Assembly (NCBI GenBank): GCA_024641005.1 | Contig: JAHEDX010000009.1 | Span: forward strand, 16,564 to 80,563 | Source of the DNA: Acidimicrobiaceae bacterium | GTDB lineage: Bacteria > Actinomycetota > Acidimicrobiia > Acidimicrobiales > Ilumatobacteraceae | Direction of reading: 5' to 3' | Length of the DNA: 64,000 nt | Shown here: positions 41,551 through 50,347 of the stretch, one piece after another | Numbering within the stretch: the first letter of the stretch is position 1 | How the letters are laid out: each line of letters opens with the position of its first letter | Position numbers and translations under genes: made by a program | The notes under the pieces: model-generated | The model's database searches: none | Told to the model about the DNA's origin: nothing | Seen by the model: the letters and a program-made list of their open reading frames with translations, nothing else

Positions 41551-44001
41551 ATGAAGACATCAGCACAGGTGGTCGTGATCGGAGGCGGGGTCGTCGGCGC
41601 GTCCGTGCTGTTCCACCTCACCGAGAACGGGTGGACCGACGTCGTGTTGGTCGAACGCAAGGAACTCACCGCCGGTTCCACCTGGCACGCGGCCGGCGGC
41701 ATGCACACGCTCAACGGCGATCCAAACGTCGCACAGCTCCAGCAGTACACGGTGCAGCTGTACAAGAAGATCGAAGAGCGCTCCGGCCAGAACTGCTCGA
41801 TACATCTTCCCGGCGGCATCACGCTCGCGGCCGACCAGGACCGTATGGACTGGCTGAAGATGGCGGTCGCCCGCGGCAGATACCTGGGCATGGACGAGCT
41901 CGAGATGATCTCGCCGAAGGAGGCTCAAGAGCTGTTCCCGCTGCTCGACCCGCAGTACTTCCTCGGTGCCATGTGGGACCCGATCGAAGGTCATGTCGAC
42001 CCGACGGGAGTCACCAACGCGTACGCGATCTGTGCCCGGCAGCAGGGTGCCGAGGTGTACAAGCAGAACTGGGTGAGCGCACTCGTGCAGCGCACCGACG
42101 GCACATGGACCGTCATCACCGAGCACGGTGAGATCCACGCCGAGCACGTCGTGAACGCAGGTGGCCTGTGGGCTCGCGAGGTCGGTCGGATGGCCGGGCT
42201 CGAACTGCCCGTGCTGGCGATGCAACACCACTATCTCGTGACCGAACCGATGGACGAGGTCAAGCAACACATGGCCTCCACCGGGCGCGAGATGCCGATG
42301 GCGATGGACTTCAAGGGTGAGATCTACATCCGGCAGGAGGGCGACGGCATGCTGCTCGGCACGTACGAGCAGAACTCGCGTGCCTGGTCGGAGCACACGA
42401 CACCCTGGACGTTCGACATGGAGTTGCTGCCGCCCGATCTCGATCGCATCGAGCCCGAGCTCAGCGTCGCGTTCCAGCATTATCCCGCCATGGCGACCGC
42501 CGGCATCAAGACGATCGTCAACGGGCCGTTCACGTTCACGCCCGATGGCAACCCGCTCGTCGGTCCCGTCCCCGGCCTGACCAACTACTGGACGGCATGT
42601 GGCGTGATGGCCGGCCTGTCGCAGGGCGGCGGTGTCGGGCTCGCGCTCGCGAACTGGATGACCGAGGGCGACCCTGGGTTCGACATCTGGGGTATGGACG
42701 TCGCCCGCTTCGGCGACTACGCCACGCTGCCCTACACACGGGCCAAGGCCGAGGAGAACTACCGGCGCCGTTTCCGGATCACGTTCCCGAACGAACAGCT
42801 ACCCGCAGCGCGTTACGTACAGACGGTGCCGATCCACGACCGCCTCGTCGAGCACAACGCGGTGTGGGGCGTCGACTTCGGCCTCGAATCACCGCTGTGG
42901 TTCCAGCGCCCTGGCGAGGATCCCGTCGAGAACGTCACGTTCCGGCGCTCGAATGCATTCGATCTGATCGGCGAAGAATCGTTCGCCGTGCGCGAAGCCG
43001 TCGGATTGACCGAGGTCACGAACTTCTCGAAGTACCGCGTCAGGGGCCCGGGCGCCGCCGACTGGCTGCGGGGGCTGTTCACCAACACCCTCCCCAAGGT
43101 CGGCCGGATCAGCCTCACCGCGATGCTGAACCACCTCGGCCACGTGATCGGCGAGTTCTCGGTGGCCCGCATCGACGACGACGACTTCTTCTTGTTCAGT
43201 TCGCTCGGCGCCACCGACCATCATCGTCGATGGTTCCTGCAGCACATGCCGGCCGATGCGCGGTTCGGTGTCGAGGTGGTCGGCCAACGGATGGTCGGGC
43301 TGTCCGTCGCCGGGCCGAGCTCGCGAGAGGTGTTGCAGTCGCTGACCCGCGTCGACATGTCCAACGAGCACTTCCGGTTCATGGACTTCCGTCGGATCGA
43401 TCTCGCCATGGCACCGTGCTGGGTGGGCCGCATGACCTATACGGGCGATCTCGGCTACGAGATCTGGGTCTCTCCCGAGTACCAACGCCACCTCTTCGAT
43501 GCACTGATGCAGGCCGGCGAGCCGCACGGGATTCGATTGTTCGGTGTACGGGCACTGCTCACGATGCGCCTCGAGAAGATGTTCGGTACCTGGTTCCGCG
43601 AGTACCGCCCGATCTTCACCCCCTACGAGTCACGCATGGATCGGTACGTCAAGCTCGATCACGAGTTCGTCGGGCGGGCAGCGCTCGAGACCGCTGCCCC
43701 ACCCCGGCGCTACCTCTCGTACTTCGAGGTCGACACCGATCCGGACGAACCGGCCGACGTGATCGGCGACGAACCGGTGTGGTACGAGGGCCCCGACGGC
43801 TGGCGGGTGGTCGGCTGGATCACGTCCGGCGGCTACGCCCACTATGTCGGTAAGTCGCTGGCACTCGGCTACATCGACGCGCAGGTCGCCGATGATCCCA
43901 GCGGTGGTCGCTTCGAGATCGAGGTCATCGGGCAGCGTCGGCCGGCCACGCTGTTGCGCGAACCCGTGCTCGACCCGCAGGGCGTGCGGATGCGGGGCTG
44001 A
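41551..44001 (+). CDS. Dimethylglycine dehydrogenase-like FAD + GcvT-domain protein, copy 2
   Basis: An 816-residue flavoprotein with the same domain plan as the one at 28272: DAO/FAD domain (VVVIGGGVVGASVL at 7-20, GSTWHAAGG near 42-50, where His binds FAD covalently in mammalian enzymes), then FAO_M and GcvT folate-binding domains from about 430. The STWHAAG motif is closer to classical dimethylglycine/sarcosine dehydrogenase than the first copy. GAG-type ribosome site TAGGAGCA precedes ATG 41551. It sits between an MttB methyltransferase and a TetR regulator, which suggests stepwise removal of N-methyl groups from the same compound. No ETF genes are adjacent. Confidence 0.88.
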   Translation: MKTSAQVVVIGGGVVGASVLFHLTENGWTDVVLVERKELTAGSTWHAAGGMHTLNGDPNVAQLQQYTVQLYKKIEERSGQNCSIHLPGGITLAADQDRMDWLKMAVARGRYLGMDELEMISPKEAQELFPLLDPQYFLGAMWDPIEGHVDPTGVTNAYAICARQQGAEVYKQNWVSALVQRTDGTWTVITEHGEIHAEHVVNAGGLWAREVGRMAGLELPVLAMQHHYLVTEPMDEVKQHMASTGREMPMAMDFKGEIYIRQEGDGMLLGTYEQNSRAWSEHTTPWTFDMELLPPDLDRIEPELSVAFQHYPAMATAGIKTIVNGPFTFTPDGNPLVGPVPGLTNYWTACGVMAGLSQGGGVGLALANWMTEGDPGFDIWGMDVARFGDYATLPYTRAKAEENYRRRFRITFPNEQLPAARYVQTVPIHDRLVEHNAVWGVDFGLESPLWFQRPGEDPVENVTFRRSNAFDLIGEESFAVREAVGLTEVTNFSKYRVRGPGAADWLRGLFTNTLPKVGRISLTAMLNHLGHVIGEFSVARIDDDDFFLFSSLGATDHHRRWFLQHMPADARFGVEVVGQRMVGLSVAGPSSREVLQSLTRVDMSNEHFRFMDFRRIDLAMAPCWVGRMTYTGDLGYEIWVSPEYQRHLFDALMQAGEPHGIRLFGVRALLTMRLEKMFGTWFREYRPIFTPYESRMDRYVKLDHEFVGRAALETAAPPRRYLSYFEVDTDPDEPADVIGDEPVWYEGPDGWRVVGWITSGGYAHYVGKSLALGYIDAQVADDPSGGRFEIEVIGQRRPATLLREPVLDPQGVRMRG

Positions 44002-44002
44002 C

Positions 44003-44602
44003 ATGGCTCGCCCGATCGATTTCGACCGTCGAGACGCACTGCTCGACGAAGTGGTCACCTATGTCGGCGAACATGGGCTCGCGAATCTGTCGCTGCGTCC
44101 GCTCGCGGAACATCTCGGCGTCGGCGTCAACTCGTTGATGCACCACTTCGGGTCGAAGGACGACCTCATCGTCGCTGCGCTGCGCCGATCGGGTGAGCAG
44201 CAGCAACGGGTCGAGGCGGGTTGGCTGCGGCGGCGACCGGCGATGACACAGACCGACCTGCTGCGGGCGTGGTGGCGCTGGATCATCTCGTCACCGCAGC
44301 ATCTCGCGCTGGCGCGGCTCGGTATCGAGGCGGCTGCGCTCGAGGCCACGCTCGGTGGCCTACCGCGCCAGGTGCGAGGTGAGCAGATCGGCTTCTGGCG
44401 AACCAACATCGAGACCCGGTTCATCGACGAGGGCATGCCCACCGAGGTCGCCGTCGTCGAAGCCTCACTCGCCAAGGCCATGTTCACCGGCCTGGTCATC
44501 GACTTGCTGGCGACAGGCCAGAAGACCCGGCTGACCAGGTCGTTGGAGGCCGGACTGGTACGGCTCGACGGCGTCGTGGCGTCGTCCAGCCGACCGGCCT
44601 GA
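44003..44602 (+). CDS. TetR-family transcriptional regulator
   Basis: A 199-residue regulator with an N-terminal helix-turn-helix (ALLDEVVTYVGEHGLANLSLRPLAEHLGVG then SLMHHFGSKDDLI) and an all-helical ligand domain. ATG 44003 lies 1 base after the dimethylglycine-dehydrogenase stop, so it is in the same transcript and probably represses its own operon, released by a pathway substrate. The stop codon lies inside the first unit of a 9-base tandem repeat. The gene converges on the TMADH-like gene. Confidence 0.87.
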   Translation: MARPIDFDRRDALLDEVVTYVGEHGLANLSLRPLAEHLGVGVNSLMHHFGSKDDLIVAALRRSGEQQQRVEAGWLRRRPAMTQTDLLRAWWRWIISSPQHLALARLGIEAAALEATLGGLPRQVRGEQIGFWRTNIETRFIDEGMPTEVAVVEASLAKAMFTGLVIDLLATGQKTRLTRSLEAGLVRLDGVVASSSRPA

Positions 44603-44633
44603 GTGGCCTGAGTGACCTGAGTGGCCTGAGCTG
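44598..44633. repeat. 9-bp tandem repeat, four copies, at the TetR gene end
   Basis: Units of CCTGAGTGG begin at 44598, 44607, 44616 and 44625; the second and fourth copies have one to three changes. The first unit contains the TGA stop of the TetR gene. The rest of the 88-base convergent gap shows no strong terminator. Confidence 0.85.
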
Positions 44634-44690
44634 CAGTCGACTGTCACAGCGCGACGACCCCGTCGAGTTTCGACAGCGTCGAATCCGGCC

Positions 44691-46727
44691 TCAGAGGTCC
44701 TTGACCAGGCGGAGCGCGTCATACACGGCAGCGTGGATGTTGCGGCTCGACACTGCGTCACCGATGCGGAACAGTTGGAAACGTCCGTCGGGATTGCGCA
44801 GGAGGTCTTGTCGCCGACCGTCGATCAACGCGCCGTAGTCGACGGCCCCCAGGTTCGACGACTGCTCCTTGAGCTCGAAGTAGACATCGGCGAGCGCCGC
44901 CGTACCGTGGTCGGCCACCACCGTGTCGACGTATCGCACCGAGCGATGACTCGTGTGCTCACTGCCGAGTTCGACCCGCAGACGGCCCTGGTCGGGCTGC
45001 ACGCTCAACACCCTCTGGTGCAAGGTGATGCGGGTGTCGGTCTCGTTGAACGCGCGCGCATACGGAACGTGGTTCATGCCACCGACCTCGATACCGAACA
45101 TCCGCTCGGGCGTGACGATCTCGAGGTTCGCTCCCGACAGTGCGATCAATTCGGCAGCCGAGAGCGCCGAGTGCGTGCCGTTGTCGTCGAAGAACAACAC
45201 GTCGCCCTTCGGCGTGACGTCACCACCCAGCACATCCCAGCTGGTGACGAGTCGATCGGCCCCCTCCTCGAGCTCGGGTAGCTGCGGCTGGCCACCGGTG
45301 GCGATGATCACCACGTCTGGTTCCAACTCCGTGACGACGTTGCCGTCGGCGTAGGTGTCGTACCGGATGTCGACGCCGAGCCGAGCACATTCGGATACCC
45401 GCCAGTCGATGATGCCCCGCAGATCCATGCGACGCGGATTGCGCACCGCCAGGTTGATCTGGCCGCCGGCCCACGGCATCGCCTCGAGCACCGTCACCGC
45501 GTGCCCACGCTCCCCCGCGACGCGGGCGGCTTCGAGACCGGCCGGGCCGCCCCCGACGATCACGACCCGGCGCGGCGACGGTGCCCGCTCGATGTCGTGT
45601 GGCATCGTCTGCTCACGGCTGGTGGCCGCGTTGTGGATGCACAACGCTTCGCCGGCCTCGTAGATGCGGTCGAGGCAGTAGGTCGCACCGACACACGGTC
45701 GGATCTGCGACTCGCGTCCCTGGATGATCTTGCGCACGATGTGTGGATCGGCGAGGTGGGCCCTGGTCATGCCGACCAGGTCGAGCTTGCCCTCGCGGAT
45801 GGCGTGACGGGCCGAGGCGACCTCGTCGATCTTCGCTGCGTGCATCACCGTGAGGTCGGTGTGGGCACGCACCATCCCGGCGAAGTCGAGATGCGGCACC
45901 GAGGGCATGCCGTGGATCGGGATCACCTCGGTCAGCGCTGCCTCGTGCTCGATGTGCCCACGAATCACGTTGATGAAGTCGATCAGGCCGGCCCGTTCGA
46001 AACGCTGCAGCACATCGAGACCGCGCGGGGTATCGATCCCCCCGGGGAGCGTCTCGTCGATCACCATCCGGATGCCCACGACGAAATCGGCACCGACCCT
46101 GCTGCGAATCGCGCTGAGCACCTCCCAACCGAACCTCAGCCGTCGCTCGTCATCGCCGCCCCATCCGTCGTCGCGTCGATTGGTCAGGGGCGACAAGAAC
46201 TGATCGAACAGGTGCCCGTACGCCTCGACCTCCACGCCGTCCATGCCGCCGGCCTGCATCCGTTCGGCAGCGTCGGCGTACTGGCCGATGATCCGCTCGA
46301 TGTCCCAGTCTTCGGCAGGTTTCGGGATGCCGCGGTGAGCCGGTTCCCGCAGCGCGGAGGCCGACACGATCGGCAACCAGTCGTCCTGGCCCCAACCGCT
46401 GCGCCGCCCGAGATGGGTGATCTGGATCATGCAGGCGGTCCCGTGCTCGTGCACATCATCGGTCAGGCGACGGATCCAGGGAACGATGGCGTCGTCGTAG
46501 GCGTGCAGATTGCCGAATGCCGGCGGGCTGTCGGGCGCAACGACCGCGGACCCCGCCGTCATCGTGAGCCCGATTCCGCCCTTCGCCTTCTCGACGTGAT
46601 AGAGCCGGTACCGGTCTTTCGGCATCCCGTCCTCGGAATAGGCAGGCTCGTGGGCCGACGAGAAGACTCGATTGCGCAACGTCAGATGCTTCAATGCGTA
46701 CGGTTGGAGCAGCGGATCATCCGTCAT
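44691..46727 (-). CDS. TMADH/DgcA-like FMN-[Fe-S]-FAD oxidoreductase
   Basis: A 678-residue enzyme: an old-yellow-enzyme TIM barrel (about 8-350, FMN), an Fe-S segment (about 350-380) and an FAD/NAD-type domain (VVIVGGGPAGLEAARV near 390). This is the plan of trimethylamine and dimethylamine dehydrogenases and of N-methyl-proline or dimethylglycine demethylases. In TMADH the 4Fe-4S ligands follow CxxCxxC; here the segment is CVGATYC followed by Cys 12 residues on, so the second cysteine is Ala. The cluster therefore has three obvious cysteines or another fourth ligand. ATG 46727 begins the conserved region; a longer in-frame stretch upstream looks non-coding. It likely removes N-methyl groups as formaldehyde. 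Confidence 0.85.
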   Translation of the reverse strand: MTDDPLLQPYALKHLTLRNRVFSSAHEPAYSEDGMPKDRYRLYHVEKAKGGIGLTMTAGSAVVAPDSPPAFGNLHAYDDAIVPWIRRLTDDVHEHGTACMIQITHLGRRSGWGQDDWLPIVSASALREPAHRGIPKPAEDWDIERIIGQYADAAERMQAGGMDGVEVEAYGHLFDQFLSPLTNRRDDGWGGDDERRLRFGWEVLSAIRSRVGADFVVGIRMVIDETLPGGIDTPRGLDVLQRFERAGLIDFINVIRGHIEHEAALTEVIPIHGMPSVPHLDFAGMVRAHTDLTVMHAAKIDEVASARHAIREGKLDLVGMTRAHLADPHIVRKIIQGRESQIRPCVGATYCLDRIYEAGEALCIHNAATSREQTMPHDIERAPSPRRVVIVGGGPAGLEAARVAGERGHAVTVLEAMPWAGGQINLAVRNPRRMDLRGIIDWRVSECARLGVDIRYDTYADGNVVTELEPDVVIIATGGQPQLPELEEGADRLVTSWDVLGGDVTPKGDVLFFDDNGTHSALSAAELIALSGANLEIVTPERMFGIEVGGMNHVPYARAFNETDTRITLHQRVLSVQPDQGRLRVELGSEHTSHRSVRYVDTVVADHGTAALADVYFELKEQSSNLGAVDYGALIDGRRQDLLRNPDGRFQLFRIGDAVSSRNIHAAVYDALRLVKDL

Positions 46728-46883
46728 CGTTGGCAACCCCACCTCATCGTGTCGCAAGGATAGTTGCTCAGTCGAATTGCGACCGTTCGGACATCGCTCG
46801 ATGCGACGTATCGTGGACCCGACGGGTCGCGCGTCGTGCACGACGCGATCCCGGCGCTTCGACCCCGACTGGAAGAGGCACAC

Positions 46884-47573
46884 ATGTCGCACAAGGAAAC
46901 GCACCGGACACACCGGATCGGGTGGCTACGGGCAGCGGTGTTGGGTGCAAACGATGGGATCGTCTCCACGGCGAGCTTGATCATCGGTGTTGCTGCGTCG
47001 AGCGCTTCGCGCAGCCAGGTGCTCGTCGCAGGCGTGGCCGGCCTGGTCGCTGGTGCGATGTCGATGGCCGCGGGCGAATATGTCTCGGTCAGCTCACAGG
47101 CCGACACCGAGGCGGCCGACCTGGGGCGCGAACAACGCGAGTTGCGTGACGATCCCGAGCGCGAACTCGACGAGCTGAGCGCCGTCTACCGTGGCCGGGG
47201 GCTCGACGCCGAACTCGCCCGTCGCGTGGCAGAGGGCCTCACCGCCCACGATGCGCTCGGCGCCCACGCCCGAGACGAGTTGGGTATTTCCGACACCACC
47301 GCCGCTCGGCCGGTACAGGCCGCGTTCACGTCGGCCGCCACGTTCGCCGTCGGTGCCGCCTTGCCGTTGCTCGCGGCGGCAACCGCCACGGGGGCCGCTC
47401 AGATCGTCGTCGTGGCGGTCACTGCGCTGGTGCTGCTCAGCGTGCTCGGCGCGGTCGGTGCTCGAGCCGGAGGCGCACCGGTTGGCGCCGCTGCGGCACG
47501 CGTGACCTTCTGGGGTGCGTTGGCGATGGGGGTCACCGCCCTGATCGGCTCGCTCTTCGGCGCTGTCGTCTGA
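46884..47573 (+). CDS. VIT1/CCC1-family metal transporter
   Basis: A 229-residue membrane protein with the VIT family N-terminus (GWLRAAVLGANDGIVSTASLIIGV) and five likely helices: two near 15-70, then a charged cytoplasmic loop with REQRELRDDPERELDELSAVY, then three near 145-229. The conserved AMSMAAGEYVSV motif forms part of the Fe/Mn transport path. Family members move iron or manganese out of the cytoplasm. ATG 46884 follows GGAAGAGG. It is divergent from the TMADH-like gene across 156 bases. The metal is not predictable. Confidence 0.9.
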   Translation: MSHKETHRTHRIGWLRAAVLGANDGIVSTASLIIGVAASSASRSQVLVAGVAGLVAGAMSMAAGEYVSVSSQADTEAADLGREQRELRDDPERELDELSAVYRGRGLDAELARRVAEGLTAHDALGAHARDELGISDTTAARPVQAAFTSAATFAVGAALPLLAAATATGAAQIVVVAVTALVLLSVLGAVGARAGGAPVGAAAARVTFWGALAMGVTALIGSLFGAVV

Positions 47574-47632
47574 CCCGTGATCGGTCCGAACCCGGCCGAA
47601 TCGTCGCCCAACGGATGCGCACCAGGCGGAAT

Positions 47633-49207
<1,575 letters not shown>

Positions 49208-49309
49208 TCGATACCTCCTGGGTGGTGCGCTGTGCCGGTCACCCGCACGACGCAAAAGTAGTCGGCTCGCGTCGGCGGTGCAGTTGCGCCGGCCGAACCT
49301 GTGCCTCGT

Positions 49310-49870
49310 TCAGCCCGACGGGACCGGATCGACCGCGTTCCGCCGGCCATCCAGCCCGACCGCGTGGAGCAGCCCGTCGGTCACGTCGTAGACGAATCCG
49401 GAGATGTGGTCTTTGTGTCGGATGAACGGCGTCATGAACAGCCGCTGCATCGATTGACGCACGTCCTCGTACGGGTCGGTGAAGGTCTCGAGCGACCACC
49501 ACGGCTTGACGCCCAGTTCGGCCGCGAGTTCGTCGCGGAACTCGGCCTCGTCCACCTTCTGCAGTCCGCAGTCGGTGTGGTGCACCAACACGATCTCGCG
49601 AGTGCCCAGAAACCGTTGCGAGAGGCACAGCGACCGGATCACGTCATCGGTGATGATGCCGCCGGCATTCCGGATGATGTGGGCTTCGCCGTTGCCGAGG
49701 CCGAGCACCGCGAACGTGTCGATCCGTGAATCCATACATGTGACGACCGCCAGTTGACGGGTCGGTCTGACCTGCAGATCGGCGTCGACGAAGCGTTCCG
49801 CGTAGCGACGGTTGCGGCCAACCAACTCGGCGACGTTGGCGGTGAAACGGGATGATGTGTCGCTCGTCAT
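49310..49870 (-). CDS. Beta-class carbonic anhydrase
   Basis: A 186-residue enzyme converting CO2 and bicarbonate. Zinc ligands are Cys45, His98 and Cys101, with the Asp47-Arg49 dyad in CMDSR and the HHTDCG motif. The short length and ARRNAG-like block RNAGGIITDD place it with small plant-type/mycobacterial beta enzymes. ATG 49870 is chosen; an upstream in-frame stretch overlaps the winged-helix gene. It may supply bicarbonate or proton balance next to the Mrp antiporter operon. Confidence 0.9.
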   Translation of the reverse strand: MTSDTSSRFTANVAELVGRNRRYAERFVDADLQVRPTRQLAVVTCMDSRIDTFAVLGLGNGEAHIIRNAGGIITDDVIRSLCLSQRFLGTREIVLVHHTDCGLQKVDEAEFRDELAAELGVKPWWSLETFTDPYEDVRQSMQRLFMTPFIRHKDHISGFVYDVTDGLLHAVGLDGRRNAVDPVPSG

Positions 49871-49928
49871 GAGTGCTCTTTCGGGTTGGCGAGTGGCGTG
49901 TGATGCCGACGCAGGGGGACGCGCCGAG

Positions 49929-50228
49929 TCAGGACTCGGGAGAGTCGTTGATGCTGAAGAGAATCTCGGCCATCGTGTGATCGCGTTCGAGCGGGTGCCG
50001 CAACGGCCGGTCGGCATCGATCTGGTAGCGGTTGCGACGGCCGACCCGTTCACGGCGCAGGAAGCCGGCATCTTCGAGTTCGTGCAAGATGCGCTGCACT
50101 GCGCCCTCGGTGATTCCCACCAGTTGGCTGATATCGCGTTGACGTAGTTCGGGGTCTCGACTGATGGCGATCAGGACGTGTGCGTGATTCGTGAGGAAGG
50201 TCCACCCTCTCGTCTCGGCCAGGTTCAT
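49929..50228 (-). CDS. Small winged-helix (MarR-like) transcriptional regulator
   Basis: A 99-residue protein that is almost only a winged-helix domain: TNHAHVLIAISRDPELRQRDISQLVGITEGAVQRILHELEDAGFLRRERVGRRNRYQI, split here as helix-turn-helix plus wing. ATG 50228 coincides with the expected start of transcription from a promoter just upstream, so it is probably translated from a leaderless mRNA. It lies between the carbonic anhydrase gene (58 bases downstream, same strand) and the divergent Mrp operon, and may control either. No ligand domain is present. Confidence 0.8.
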   Translation of the reverse strand: MNLAETRGWTFLTNHAHVLIAISRDPELRQRDISQLVGITEGAVQRILHELEDAGFLRRERVGRRNRYQIDADRPLRHPLERDHTMAEILFSINDSPES

Positions 50229-50234
50229 ACTCAA

Positions 50235-50263
50235 TACATAACATACCTTTTGTAATTGGTCAA
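50235..50263 (-). promoter_or_regulatory. Promoter of the winged-helix gene (minus strand)
   Basis: On the minus strand TTGACC (50263-50258) and TATGTA (50240-50235) are separated by 17 bases, a strong match to a vegetative promoter. The first transcribed base would be about 50228, the A of the ATG. The surrounding 50221-50280 stretch is unusually AT-rich for this genome and includes imperfect CAAT...ATTG symmetry at 50232-50258 that could be the regulator's own operator. Confidence 0.65.
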
Positions 50264-50347
50264 TCAGGTTGCAGTAATTGCCTCGATGGCCTAGGGTCAT
50301 CGCCACAACCGAGGCGCGCCGGGAAGTCTGGTCGGCAACACCAACCC

